Shown: positions 33,765-44,740 of the stretch, piece by piece | Layout of the letters: every line of letters starts with the position of its first letter | Numbering within the stretch: the stretch's first letter is position 1 | From: Pegoplata infirma | Taxonomy: Eukaryota > Arthropoda > Insecta > Diptera > Anthomyiidae | Direction: 5' to 3' | DNA: 64,000 nucleotides | NCBI GenBank assembly: GCA_963921195.1 | Contig: OY992537.1 | Coordinates: forward strand, 80,396,535-80,460,534 | Translations under genes and position numbers: made by a program | The notes under the pieces: generated by a model | The model's input: the letters and a program-made list of their open reading frames with translations, nothing else | Told to the model about the DNA's origin: nothing | Databases searched by the model: none

Positions 33765-35635
33765 CCCAGCAGAAATAAATCGAGATTTTGGCGACACAGC
33801 ATCTGTTTATAGCATACCGTAGCGCATCCAAAGAGCGCTCTTAGGGATGCAGTAAAAGGAAGGGGAAAAAATTTTAATTTTTTTTTAAGATTTTTTATAT
33901 AAAACTTATAATGTGTAATTATTTTTTGATAAAATTTCACACTTGCTTTCCTTTTCAATATTTTTAACACTTTTTGAATAAAAAAACATGAGTTTTAGAC
34001 AAAGACACATGATTTGACTGCATCATTATTGCGCATTAATCAGCGCTGCAAAGAGCGCTTCAATCATAGCATCTTTGACCGCTGTTCCCATAAAAAATGT
34101 GAAAATGAAAATTTCCGATATTTTTTTGATGTTCACTTCCGATTTTTTTTTTTTTTTTAATTTTGTTTCACATAAATAAAGTTTTGTAAAGTAAGGGGCC
34201 TATTCCCAAAAAAAGTCATAACTCAATCATAACTCAATTTTTTCCATGTGGTTGTTGTAAACAATCATAAAAAATTTCAAATTTTGTTGAAAATTTCAAA
34301 AAAATAAAGACCTGCTACCCACATCGTCTCAAAATTGAAAAATAATTTTAAATTTTGAGACTTTTTATGATTTTGTTTACAACAAACACAGGGAATATGA
34401 AGTTTGAAAATAATTAAATTAGTCATAACCAGTCATAACTGAGAATAGGCCTGTAAAACGAATGAATTTTTTTGTTATATTTTTTTAAATTTTAGTTATT
34501 TGATTTCAACTTTGAATTTACAGCATCTTTATTCTGCTTAAATCAGCTCTACAAAGATACATGAATTCACTGCATCTTTAATCTGCTTAAATCAGCGCTA
34601 AAAAGATACATGAATTTACAGCATCTTTATTCTGCTTAAATCAGCGCTCTAAAGACACGTGATTTCAGTGCATCTAAAGAGCGCTGTTTCTGTGTATCCA
34701 ACTAGCGCTCTAAAGTGGGACATCGCCTTAGGGAATCATGCATGAATTCAGCGCAATTGGATGCGCTCCTTTACTCAACCCAGCAGAAATTTTGCTGAAC
34801 GTTCAGCAGCTTTTGGAAGGGGAACTTGAGTAAAGGAGCGCATCCAATTGCGCTGAATTCATGCATGATTCCCTAAGGCGATGTCCCACTTTAGAGCGCT
34901 AGTTGGATACACAGAAACAGCGCTCTTTAGATGCACTGAAATCACGTGTCTTTAGAGCGCTGATTTAAGCAGAATAAAGATGCTGTAAATTCATGTATCT
35001 TTTTAGCGCTAATTTAAGCAGATTAAAGATGCAGTGAATTCATGTATCTTTGTAGAGCTGATTTAAGCAGAATAAAGATGCTGTAAATTCAAAGTTGAAA
35101 TCAAATAACTAAAATTTAAAAAAATATAACAAAAAAATTCATTCGTTTTACTTTACAAAACTTTATTTATGTGAAACAAAATGAAAAAAAAAAAAATCGG
35201 AAGTGAACATCAAAAAAATATCGGACATTTTCATTTTCACATTTTTTATGGGATTTTTTTTGGGAACAGCGGTCAAAGATGCTATGATTGAAGCGCTCTT
35301 TGCAGCGCTGATTAATGCGCAATAATGATGCAGTCAAATCATGTGTCTTTGTCTAAAACTCATGTTTTTTTATTCAAAAAGTGTTAAAAATATTAAAAAG
35401 GAAAGCAAGTGTGAAATTTTATCAAAAAATAATTACACATTATAAGTTTTATATAAAAAATCTTAAAAAAAAATTAAAATTTTTTCCCCTTCCTTTTACT
35501 GCATCCCTAAGAGCGCTCTTTGGATGCGCTACGGTATGCTATAAACAGATGCTGTGTCGCCAAAATCTCGATTTATTTCTGCTGGGAAGTTCCCCTTCCA
35601 AAAGCTGCTGAACGTTCAGCAAAATTTCTGCTGGG
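33765..35635. mobile_element. Near-perfect palindromic element with CCCAGCAG ends
   Basis: Left arm 33765-34778 (about 750 bp once the MITE at 34194-34453 is removed) pairs with right arm 34826-35586 almost base for base; frames at 33746-33970 (minus) and 35381-35611 (plus) encode the same peptide. The ~48-bp spacer (34779-34827: CCCAGCAGAAATTTTGCTGA ... GGGGAACTT) is present again, inverted, at 35587-35635. The arrangement is thus A-S-A'-S'. TA lies at both outer edges. The arms contain many AGCGCT palindromes and a ~55-bp 'CATCTTTATTCTGCTTAAAT' repeat. Non-autonomous; recent origin or gene conversion is implied. Confidence 0.85.
34194..34453. mobile_element. 260-bp TA-flanked MITE in one arm of the palindrome
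   Basis: Ends AGGGGCCTATTC and GAATAGGCCTG with subterminal AGTCATAACT in both halves; TA on both sides (34192-34193, 34454-34455). The other palindrome arm holds the empty site (TA at 35149-35150), which proves the boundaries. No coding capacity. Likely Tc1/mariner-type by its TA target. Confidence 0.9.
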
Positions 35636-35703
35636 TATGAAAACAAACTATTGATGAAAATATTACACAGGCCAATGAAAAGATTACACAGGCCAACACT
35701 CAT

Positions 35704-36264
35704 TTTGCTTCTTTGAATTTATCAACTGATTTTAGTTAATTTGGGTGCGCTAAATTCAAATCTGTAATCAGTTTGTCTCTATCAGCTCTAGTTTTCATGA
35801 TATAGCTTTTTTATACCCTCCACTTATGACCCCCAATTATGGCAGTCTGGCCGTCTGTCAGTTTTTTCAAAAAAATTTTTTTTTTTCATAAAAATTTCTT
35901 ATTTACAGTTATGTTAGTTACCAAAAAAATCCTTTTTTTTCGGGAAAAAATTTTTTACCCAAAATTTTTATTAATTCAAATATTTTTTTCGTTTTAAAAG
36001 TATATTTTATCTTCCAGTCAACTTATAGGTATCAAACCGGTTCGCTTAAGATGAGATTTTTTGATGAATTCGGTTAATTTAACTGTAAATAAGAAATTTT
36101 GATGAAGAAAAAAATTCTGTCAAAATTTTCATAATTGGAGGTCATAAGTGGAGGGTATAAAAAAGCTATATCATGAAAACTAGAGCTGATAGAGACAAAC
36201 TGATTACAGATTTGAATTCACCCAAATTAACTAAAATCAGTTGATAAATTCAAAGAAGCAAAAA
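35704..36264. repeat. Foldback element, ~150-bp arms
   Basis: 'TTTTGCTTCTTTGAATTTAT' at 35704 and its complement near 36245-36264 bound arms sharing 'CAACTGATTTTAGTTAATTT', 'CAGTTTGTCTCTATCAGCTC' and 'TAGTTTTCATGATATAGC'. Each arm's inner end has 'TATACCCTCCACTTATGACC'. The loop is AT-rich. No frame. Confidence 0.8.
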
Positions 36265-36934
36265 TCTTTTTTAATTTTGTCGGGCTGTGTTATTAATAAA
36301 AAAAATGTCAAGGAGTATCAATACTAAAGAGATCTGAACTCGCTCTTCTTCTGTTAAAACCGCTCTTAAATTCCATTTGCTAAGTCCGCCATCGAACTGG
36401 ACGTTTGATCAAACCAAAAAAAATCCCTTAAGTTCGATATAAACAAAAAAAAAGTGTTGCAGTTTGGCGATTTTCAGACTAAAGCTAGCGTTTTTTTTCA
36501 TCTAGCTGTAAAAAAAGTTTTTTTTGTGGATTATCGGGAAATCCAATGACTTTTTATTTGCTGACAATTTGTTTTAAACACTTTTAAAGGTATTTCCTAA
36601 ATAATATTAACATAAAAATTATAAATTGATAAATTTTTTTTAAATTTATTAAGCGCTTTTTCGATATAAAAAGTTAGCATTATTTGTCAAACCAACAATG
36701 TTAATTTAACATTATCGTATTTTCCTCGTCTAACAGTTTTCGTACCTTCTGTTAAAAATTTCCAAAATATTAAGAGCGGGAGACAAAGAGCTTGAAAATA
36801 TTGATAAAAAAATTATATTGCTGAAAAAAAAATTGATTGGAAAAATATGAAGGGCTTATTGTAAAAACTCTATAAGCAACATTTCATTTTATGGGGGTTT
36901 TTGTCTTGAAACTTTTTAAATAATGTAGAAAATA
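36265..36934. other. AT-rich spacer, no gene seen
   Basis: No repeat boundary, long frame or RNA gene could be supported. Confidence 0.4.
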
Positions 36935-37336
36935 GTACACTAAGAAAATTATGTCATTAACTGTTTGTAGGTTATTTTAAAAAGTAATCAGTAAAGTCAT
37001 TTTAAAAGAAAAATCACTTATTTTATAAAGGATTTAATTTTTTTACTGTTTCTGTAGTTTAAAAAAAATTATTTAATGTATTAAAAACGAATTTTCTGTT
37101 ACATTTAATTTCGGCAGTAAAAAATTTCTTCTATAGTTTTACTGTTTTTCAATACAAAATAACTGAATATTCACTAGTTTTTTAATGTTTTGGTTAGTCA
37201 TTAAATTAACATTTAAAATTGACTGTAATGTGTTTTTATTTTAAATGAAAAAACAGTGGAATGGTTTTTAAATAAAATTTCATTTGTTTTAAGTGAATAT
37301 TCACTGGAATTTACCTACATAATTCTTTGAGTGTAC
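36935..37336. repeat. 402-bp MITE with GTACACT ends
   Basis: Ends GTACACTAAGAAAATTATGT and its imperfect complement ACATAATTCTTTGAGTGTAC. The left part matches the inner loop of the 7493-10541 foldback ('ATTATGTCATTAACT.TTTG'). It carries several AAAACAGT/ACTGTTTT motifs. Same end type as the element at 41267-41431. Confidence 0.7.
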
Positions 37337-37489
37337 TTTTGCAGATCATTTATTCTCAATATACTTGTACGAAGGTTAAAGCAAGACTTCTGCCAAAAAT
37401 CTGTCAATAGAACATCAGCAGAAGGAGAAAAACGCGAAAAAAATAAAATGTTGCTTATCAAGTTCTTGCAGTAAGCCCTTCATATATTG

Positions 37490-37775
37490 ATGAAAAAAAA
37501 AAAATAATGAAAAAATAATATTTATTAAAAAAAAAAATATTGTTGAAAAAAAAAAAATATTGAAAAAAATGTTGATGAAAAAAGAAAAATTGATGAAAAA
37601 AAATGTATGGAAAAAAATATTGATGAAAAAAAATATTGATGAAAAAAAATATTGATAAAAAAAAAATTTGGAAAAAAAATATTGATGAAAAAAATATTGA
37701 TTAAAAAAAATATTGATTAAGAAAAATTATTGATGAGAAAAAAAATCGATGAATAATAATATTGATGAAAAACAA
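37490..37775. repeat. Simple-repeat tract (ATTGATGAAAAAAAAT)n
   Basis: Degenerate units of 'ATTGATGAAAAAAA' of 13-17 bp. The reverse-complement type of tract recurs at 45960-46600, and a short one at 39265-39340. Confidence 0.8.
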
Positions 37776-37781
37776 GTAGAA

Positions 37782-38395
37782 AAGTTAAATTCGACTTGGC
37801 CGAATCTATGAATACCCTCTTCAATGCCCTTTTTAGGTGATAGTAAATTTTCTAACGGGAAAAAATAACATTTTTGATTAGAAATATTTTATTTTGTGTA
37901 CAAAAACTTTTTTAAGCAATTTTTGAAAAAAAAAAATAATTAAAAAATTTTTTTTTGAGTGTAAAATTTTTTTTGAGTGCAAAATTTTTTTTGAGTGTAA
38001 AATTTTTTTCGAGTGTATTTTTTTCTTTTTTTTTGTGTAAAAATATTTTTGAGAGACAAAAATACGTTGTAAAATATTTTTGTGACTTACCAATGTTTTT
38101 AAAACATGTTTAACGGGTTTTCAACACGTGAATTTAAGGTGAAACTAATCTGAAATTCACGGTTTTGCTAATAACTTTTGAACCACTAAACCGATTTGGT
38201 TTAGTGGTTCAAAACGAACTAGGTCAGGGAAACGTCAAATATGTATGCCAAACTTCAGCATCCTCAAAATTGCCTTTCGAAATTTACCGTGTTTTTTATC
38301 TCGTAAATTCAAGAAAAACCCTTGCCGAAATTCAGTCGTTGGCAAATAACTTTTGAACTACTGCACAGTGCCACATTTGGGCAATCTAGCACGAC
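37782..38395. repeat. Left copy of a large inverted repeat pair (partner 42530-43222)
   Basis: Starts with 'AAGTTAAATTCGACTTGGCC' and 'CTATGAATACCCT', passes a 'TTTTTTTGAGTGTAAAA' tract, then 'TCAACACGTG', 'AATAACTTTTGAACCACT' and 'CTCGTAAATTC', ending 'TTGAACTACTGCACAGTGCC'. The partner at 42530-43222 has the same modules in inverse order. Minor internal duplication of the 'GAACCACTAAACCGATTTGG' block is seen near 38177. Confidence 0.7.
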
Positions 38396-38879
38396 AAAAA
38401 TAAAAAAAAAGTTCTCCGATTTTTATGATTTGTTTGTATGTATTATAAAACATTCCTAATAGCACGGAAATACTCATTTAAGAACGATATTTCTGTTCGT
38501 TATTAAGATGTGGGTGCATAAAGTTGCATCTTGTAAAATCCTGTAAGTAGTGTTCATTATTTCGCATTAATTAAGTCGATTTTAAACGGTTGTAACTTTT
38601 TAACAAAAAAAAATATTTATACATCCTTTTTTGGTAATTTTAAAGGATATTTAAAGGCTTTAAGTCATATCTTTTCTTTTTTTAAAAACAATTTTTTTCT
38701 ATTTTTTATTAAATTTTTAACATAATAAAAAAATTTTGAAAAGAAAATTATATATTTTTTTTGTTGGAATAGATCTTTTGTTTATGGTCCCTATTGGTCG
38801 CCGGACTTTTCTTAGACATATTGACCAATATCCATAGTACTTATTTCAACTGCTAACTTTTGCGACCGTCTGCGATGCC

Positions 38880-39260
38880 GACTACAGTGGGGCGATATGC
38901 AAACCTTGTTTTTACATATTTTTTAACATATTTTTAAAAAGAAGGCGTGGCAGTTGTCGGACCGCCCCTTTTTTTGTGATATTATTTCTACAGTTCTTGA
39001 GAGTATATATACCAAGTTTAAAGAAATTACATCCAAAATTAAAAATTTTTTAAAAAGTGGGCGTGGCCGTTAACTGGCCTCCCATATTTTTCATAATGTT
39101 ATTTTTGAAGTCAAAACGAACATGTATACCGAATTTCCAGTCAATATACATAAAATTGGATTTTTGTCGTCCTAGATTGGCCAAATGTGGCACTGTGCAC
39201 TGGACCGATTTCGCTGGATTGCAATACCAACCTGACCAGGTAAATGTCCAACATGTAATA
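38880..39260 (-). repeat. Dispersed fly-type repeat, inverted relative to 41067-41150
   Basis: Read on the minus strand, 'CATTTACCTGGTCAGGTTGG', 'TTGCAATCCAGCGAAATCGG' and 'TCCAGTGCACAGTG' match the plus strand at 41083-41140. It also has 'AAAAAGTGGGCGTGGC' blocks typical of such repeats. The plus frame at 39057-39314 reads across it and is not supported. Confidence 0.6.
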
Positions 39261-39349
39261 TATAATAATGATGAAAAAATATTGAATAAAAAAATATTGA
39301 TTAAAAAAAAATGATGAGAAAAAAAAATTATGAAAAATAATTATGTAAC

Positions 39350-39480
39350 ATTTTATTCTGATTTTATTTCTGGTGAATTATTATCCAAGTTACAAACCCA
39401 GCGCCAAAATAAGGAAATGAAAGCAGTTGTTCTCATTTTCTTTTTTGTTAATCGTTAGCTTATATAGTCAAACTGAGGTG
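39350..39480. repeat. Module inverted relative to 45795-45930
   Basis: 'GGTGAATTATTATCCAAGTTACAAACCCA' (in parts), 'TTCTCATTTTCTTTTTTGTT' and 'AATCGTTAGCTTATATAGTC' occur as complements at 45810-45920. Part of the larger inverted arrangement at 37.5-46.6 kb. Confidence 0.65.
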
Positions 39481-40835
39481 GCGTCCTACCTCTTTTTTAA
39501 AATTAGACAATAATTGTGTTAAAAATAACTTATTGTTAGTCAAAATATTAGTAAAAGGTGTTGTAGTTTACGTCAACTAAACTTTGGAAAACAAAATTGT
39601 AAAAAATTAATTTTTACAGAAATGTTTGGTATTTTACTTATTTGACCCGAAATCTTGACCAAAAAGGGATACATAAAAAGGGATACACAAAATCTTTTTT
39701 AAATTTCAACTCAGTGAAACTGAAAAAAATGTTAAAAAAAACGTCAGTTTTTGGAATTTAGAAACGTCAGTTTTTGGAATTTAGTTGTGTAAACAAGACC
39801 TTGAACCATCACTGAGCAATGTTTAAGGATTACCCCACTTTATCCGTAAAAGTTACAGAGGGTTAAAGTTGAAAAATCGATCAAAATGGCATGAAATAAT
39901 CCATAGTTTTTACCTTCTTTCGCATTTCTTTAAGTTTTCCTTATATTTCAATCTTTTCCGGCATAACACAAAGTCAGTACATATAAGAGATTATTTTAAT
40001 GTTGGTTTGATAGATGCTTCATCGCTTGGTAAGAAGTTATAAGACGGTTAAGTTTTGAAACCAAAAATTAAGAGTTTATAAATTTTCGAGGTTTTTTGAT
40101 CAGGGATTTCGGCCCCCTCTATAAAATGGAAAAAGTTCAACTAGACTTGGTAGCTGTTGTAATTCTTAACATTTTGGAATTAATCCCGTTAATGTGCCAC
40201 AAATAGTTAAGGAGTTTCAGCAGATCAAAGTTCGAAAAAAAAACGTAATTTTTTTAAAATACCAGTTTTTCGCGGGGCACATTCGCGCTTTCATTCGAAA
40301 TTTGGTGGACTCTTGCGTAAACCGGGTTTTTTGTGATTTTACATAAAAAAATCACTGGCGGATTTGTAAAAAATAAATTGCAAAAATTTTATGGCATTTT
40401 TGAAAATTTTGCGAAATTTGCAAATCTGTTTCCTGTTTTTTTAGTAGCAATTAATGCATCATGTTCATTTTAATACACCAAAAGACGTGCCTTAACGAAT
40501 AGAACTGATTTGCTTTTTGACTTTTTACTTTAAGCCATTCTGAGCGGAAAGCGCGTTGATTTTATTTAGCTTTACACGAAACCGGATGAAATTTTTTTAA
40601 AATGAAAGCCCACTTGATGTGTCATCATAAAATCAAAAATTTTGATGATTATAGATTTTTTGGACCATATTAAATTTTCTTGTTATAAAAAAGCATCACC
40701 GATTTTTTTTAAACTACTGGTACAATGATAGGATTTTCCGTGATTTTTGTCAGTAATAGATCATAAATATGTTACAAAAAACTGTGAACTTTTCTTTTAC
40801 CGCGAATTATTCGCGATTTTAGGTACTTAGATATT
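39481..40835. other. Spacer, no gene seen
   Basis: AT-rich with short frames only. No coding feature or repeat edge supported. Confidence 0.35.
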
Positions 40836-41165
40836 TTTTTATACCCTCCACTCTAGTGATAGAGGGTATATATAAGTTTGTCATTCCGTTTGTAACACCT
40901 CGAAATATCGGTCTAGGACCCCATAAAGTATATATATTTATGATCCTCGATCGATTTTAAGTCGATCTAGCGATGTCCGTCCGTCCGTCCGTCCGTCCGT
41001 CCGTCTGTCTGTCTGTCCGTAGAAAACACGCTAACTTTTGAAAGACTTTACAGAGGCTACTGAAAATTGGCACATATGTTTGCCATTTACCTGGTCAGGT
41101 TGGTGTTGCAATCCAGCCAAATCGGTCCAGTGCACTATAGGAAATTTTACCCTTTTTTTGGCCAA
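40836..41165 (+). repeat. Dispersed fly repeat with TATACCCTCCAC start and (TCCG)n microsatellite
   Basis: Order: TATACCCTCCACT (40843), 'TTTGTCATTCCGTTTGTAAC', 'ACCTCGAAATATCGGTCTAG', 'CCCATAAAGTATATATAT', 'AAGTCGATCTAGCGATGTCC', a (TCCG)n/(TCTG)n microsatellite (about 40976-41020), then 'ACACGCTAACTTTTGAAAGA' and the block shared with 38880-39260. I recall this module order from many higher-fly genomes, so it supports a fly origin. No protein is encoded in this piece. Confidence 0.75.
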
Positions 41166-41266
41166 AATTATTTACAGCCAAACGGCTGGACCGATTTGAC
41201 TGATTTTTTTTATTTGACTTTTGGAAGACTCTTTAGAGGGAGAGAGTGACTCTTAAAGGTTTTCAT

Positions 41267-41431
41267 ACACTCAAAAAAAAAAATTAGTAAAGTTACCTAA
41301 AAAATTACCTAATAATTAGTTCCAAACAGGGTTCCCGGGTTATAAGTTGCCGCATCTAAGATTTTTTAGATCCTTGATAGATTATATGGTTTTCTAAACT
41401 GTTTTTACAATATTTTTTTTTTTGAGTGTAC
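41267..41431. repeat. 165-bp MITE with ACACTCAAAAAA ends
   Basis: Left ACACTCAAAAAAAA and right TTTTTTTTGAGTGT are complementary; the interior has 'GGGTTCCCGGGTTATAAG' and no frame. Ends are of the same type as 7493-10541 and 36935-37336. Confidence 0.65.
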
Positions 41432-41545
41432 ACTAACTTTCGAAGCTAACAGTAGAAATTTTTTTAACAATGTTAAGAAGTGTCAAACAAATCTACTTTT
41501 TAATAAGGATTTTATTCAAAAATTTTATTTTTGAGTTCCAAGTCG

Positions 41546-41924
41546 TCAACTACATTTCAAAATGCCACTACGGGCAGCCGTAGATGATGCAAGAGCTAGG
41601 GGCTCAACTTCCCTATTTAGATCTTTAGAGATTTCTGCTGTAACTCGTATTTTTGTTCTCGCAGATTTTGACAAAAAAGTTAATTGCGGTCGCCCAGGTT
41701 TCGATTTAGTGGAGGCAGCCTGCGTTTCAAGTTTTTTTTAGCCAAGTATTGCCTTTAAGCCAAACAGCATGCTGTCTTTCAAAAATTTTCAAACTCCTAC
41801 AACTTTTAATCCTTTTCATATTTATATTTGAACAAAATATTCTTAATTCCTCCTTTATATATTGTTTAAAGTTTTCGAAACATTCACTCTCAGCAATGTA
41901 TGAAAAGAAATGGTCAGAAATAGC
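41546..41924 (-). pseudogene. Coding relic of a transposon protein N-terminal region
   Basis: Two consecutive minus-strand frames look coding. The first (41924-41727) reads ISDHFFSYIAESECFENFK, then RIFCSNINMKRIKSCRSLK and IFERQHAVWLKG, then stops. The second (41729-41546) reads ETQAASTKSKPGRPQLTFLS, KSARTKIRVTAEISKDL and EPLALASSTAARSG. The GRP...F...S.R.K motif after a short acidic/basic segment resembles, from memory, the N-terminal part of the same uncharacterised invertebrate transposon family as the 20376-21255 exon. A frameshift near 41727 separates them. The plus-strand frame at 41749-41994 is its shadow. Composition is more balanced than the flanks. Confidence 0.5.
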
Positions 41925-42529
41925 GGCTCCTTATCCACCTCTGCTTTATTTCTCTCGCCATGTATTAAATAACTCTGAATTTGGCGCTCAGTAGTCACCT
42001 GGAAAAATGGGTATAAAAAAAAAGTTTGCACATATCCGACCTTGAAATTTTTTAAATTCGGAAGGTAATTGATTGTCCTAGAGAACTTTTATGGTTTTAT
42101 AGCTAACATATGCTATCATTTTTTTTTAAGTCAAAATAAAATTCCAATTCATACTTCAATAAGTTCATCTTAAGATCACTTCAATTTTTCCAATAAAATC
42201 GATCTAATAGATGAGTTCACCAACATTTCACTATTTATCATTAAAGTACTCACCTTTGACATTATTTTCTATTTTTTAGTTTTTAAAAACTATAAATTCT
42301 TAATATAAAAACTTTTGTTAGAAGCTATCACAAAATTCGCTGCTCTCAATCGTTATTTTATAACTAAGTAAGAAATTGCAAGAAAAACTACTGATAAAGT
42401 GACAGTACATCAATTCTGTCGAAAAATTGAGAAAGAATTGTTTACTTTGTTAAGTTTTTTTTATATTAATGTGAAAAAAAATAATGTTTGCAAAAATTTT
42501 AATTTTGACTTTTGGCCAAAAAATGGGTA

Positions 42530-43222
42530 AAATTTCCTATAGTGCAGTGGTTCAAAAGTTATGAGCAAAGGTGTAAATTTCGGCAAGGGTATTTCGCGAA
42601 TTTACGAGATAAAAAACACGATAACTTTCGAAAGACAATAATGAGACTACTGAAGCTTGGCACGTATCTTTGCCGTTCCCCGGGTCTATTTGGTTTTAAA
42701 TTTCAGCTCAATCGGTGCAGTGGTTCAAAAGTTATAAGCAAAACCTTGAATTACAGATTAGTTTCATCTAAAATGCCACGTGTTTTAACAAGTTTTAAAA
42801 GCATTGGTGGTAACTAAACAATGCTTTTCGAACTTGTTTAATTTTAAAGCAATGCTTTTTAAACTTGTTTAGTTTTAAAAGCATTGGTAACTTAAAAACT
42901 ACACTCGAAAAAAATTTTACACTCAAAAAAAAATTTACACAAAAAAAATTTTTTTTTTTTTTTACAAAAATGACAATATTTTGTGTAAGAAATATTTTTA
43001 CAGTAAAAAAAAACATTACACTCGAAAAAAATTTTACACTCAAAAAAAAATTAGTAATTTTTCTTTTAAAAAAAAAAATGACAAAAAAAGAGTTTTTTAC
43101 TCAAAATAAAATATTTCTAATCAAAATTGTTAAGTTTTTCACGTTAAAAAATGTACTATCCTTTAAAAAAAAAATGCATTGTAGGGTATTCATAGATTCG
43201 GCAAAGTCGAATTTAACTTTTC
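42530..43222. repeat. Right copy of the large inverted repeat pair (partner 37782-38395)
   Basis: Inverse of the left copy: 'TATAGTGCAGTGGTTCAAAA', 'TTTACGAGATAAAAAACACG', 'ATCGGTGCAGTGGTTCAAAA', 'AAATGCCACGTGTTTTAACA', then 'ACACTCGAAAAAAATTTTAC' tracts and finally 'AGGGTATTCATAGATTCGGC'. The Lys/Phe-rich frames on both strands (42795-43308) come from the A/T tracts. Confidence 0.7.
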
Positions 43223-43649
43223 AACTTGTTTTTAAATCGTTTGGTCATTTAAGGGTTAAATTTATATCATATATTTTAGAAGAAATGATATATCCTGGCA
43301 TGTTTTAATAACGCATGCAACAAATGTGTAGAAAAAAAAATCTTTAAAATATTTTTAAGATTTTTAAAACCGCTAAATCTTAAAACCGCCATAACTTTTG
43401 ACCCCCTTGCGCGATTTAATTGACGCGAACGAATTTCTTATTCTTAAATAGCTTATATCTAATATTTATGCCAACTTTCATCGATGTGCCATCAAAACAA
43501 AAATGACATCTTTTTTACCTCAAAATTTAAGTCTTAGACGGAACTCCTCATATCTCGAAATATGCTTAGATTACAATGTAATTTTGCAAAAAGCAATAAC
43601 AACATTAATGGTTTTCATCCGATATCTCCGTTGTCCTAATATATATAAG

Positions 43650-44740
43650 GCATTCTACACCAATTGTCCCGCTACAGAAAACATGTTTCCCGTGAATTTT
43701 TGAATAGGTTGTATGAATAACCCTTTATGGACCAAAGAAAATTGCGTTGTTGGTTTTTCAATTCTTCAAAAACTGGGCTTAGAAGGAACTAAGAAAATTG
43801 CGTATTTGGTTCTTAAACTTTTCAAAAACAGGGCTTAGGAGGCGTGGTCAAATATTGGAAAATGGTAAAATTTGTATCGAGTTGCCTTGTTTAAATATTT
43901 ACCAAATTGAAACGAAATGCACCAAAATCTCAAAAATTTACATTCTTGCATGGTTTTATATGGGCTATCGATTATTATTATTTTTTTTTTTTTAATTTTC
44001 AGAATCCGTTGTGAAATTTTCTATTATTTAAAAAAAGTCAATTAATTAAAAATCAGGACACTTTTTTTATTTATTTTTTTTTTTAAGTTTAGATGTTTGC
44101 CTATTTACACAAAAAATTCAGACATGTGTTTTTCGTTTTTTTTTTTCTATAAAATCGTATTTGAATATTAAATTTCATAATAATTTTGTAATTTGCTTGT
44201 ATTTTCTTCTTTAAACATAGCGAATGAGTATTAAATATTTGCATGAATATTACTCATACGCTATGTTGAAACAAGAAAATAAATGAATATTACTAAATTG
44301 TTATGAAATTTGATATTCAAATGCGATTTTCTTTAAGAAAACGAAAAACACATGTCTTAATTTTTTTGTGTGGACAAACAAACATCTAAACTTTAAAAAA
44401 AATGTAAAAAAAGTGGCAGAAGTTTTGCTAAATTGACTTTTTTAAAAAACGGAAAATTTCAGAACAAGTTTTGAAAATGTTCCAAAAAAAAAAAAAAAAA
44501 TCGATAGCCCATACAAAATTATACAAGAATATAAATTTTTGAGGTTGTGGAGCATTCCGTTTTAATTTGATAAATATTCAAACAAGGCAACTCGATACAA
44601 ATTTGACCACTTTTCCAATATTTGGCCAAGCCTCCTAAACCCAGTTTTTGAAAAATTGAAAAACCAAAAAAGCAATTTTCTTAGTTCCATATAGGGCTAT
44701 CCATACAACCTATTCAGAAATTTATGTTCAAATCTTTAAA
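43650..44740. repeat. Foldback element with GGCATTCTACACC left end, ~0.5-kb arms
   Basis: Left arm begins 'GGCATTCTACACCAATTG' and 'GAATAGGTTGTATGAATA'; the right arm has the complements at 44640-44735 ('CCCAGTTTTTGAAAAATTG', 'CATACAACCTATTCAGAAAT'). The apex near 44240 is a hairpin around ATGAGTATTAA...ATTACTCAT. The left arm includes a ~60-bp tandem duplication ('AAGAAAATTGCGT...CTGGGCTTAG', 'AAGAAAATTGCGTATTTGG...CAGGGCTTAG'). End fragments of the same family are at 15191-15400. Confidence 0.75.

Noticed and set aside
33746..33970. Short frame repeated at 35381-35611 as a duplicated gene
   Set aside because: The identical peptide reflects the two arms of the palindrome; the sequence is Lys-rich low complexity.
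40976..41020. (TCCG)n microsatellite as an independent feature
   Set aside because: It is a regular part of the TATACCCTCCAC dispersed repeat and is described there.
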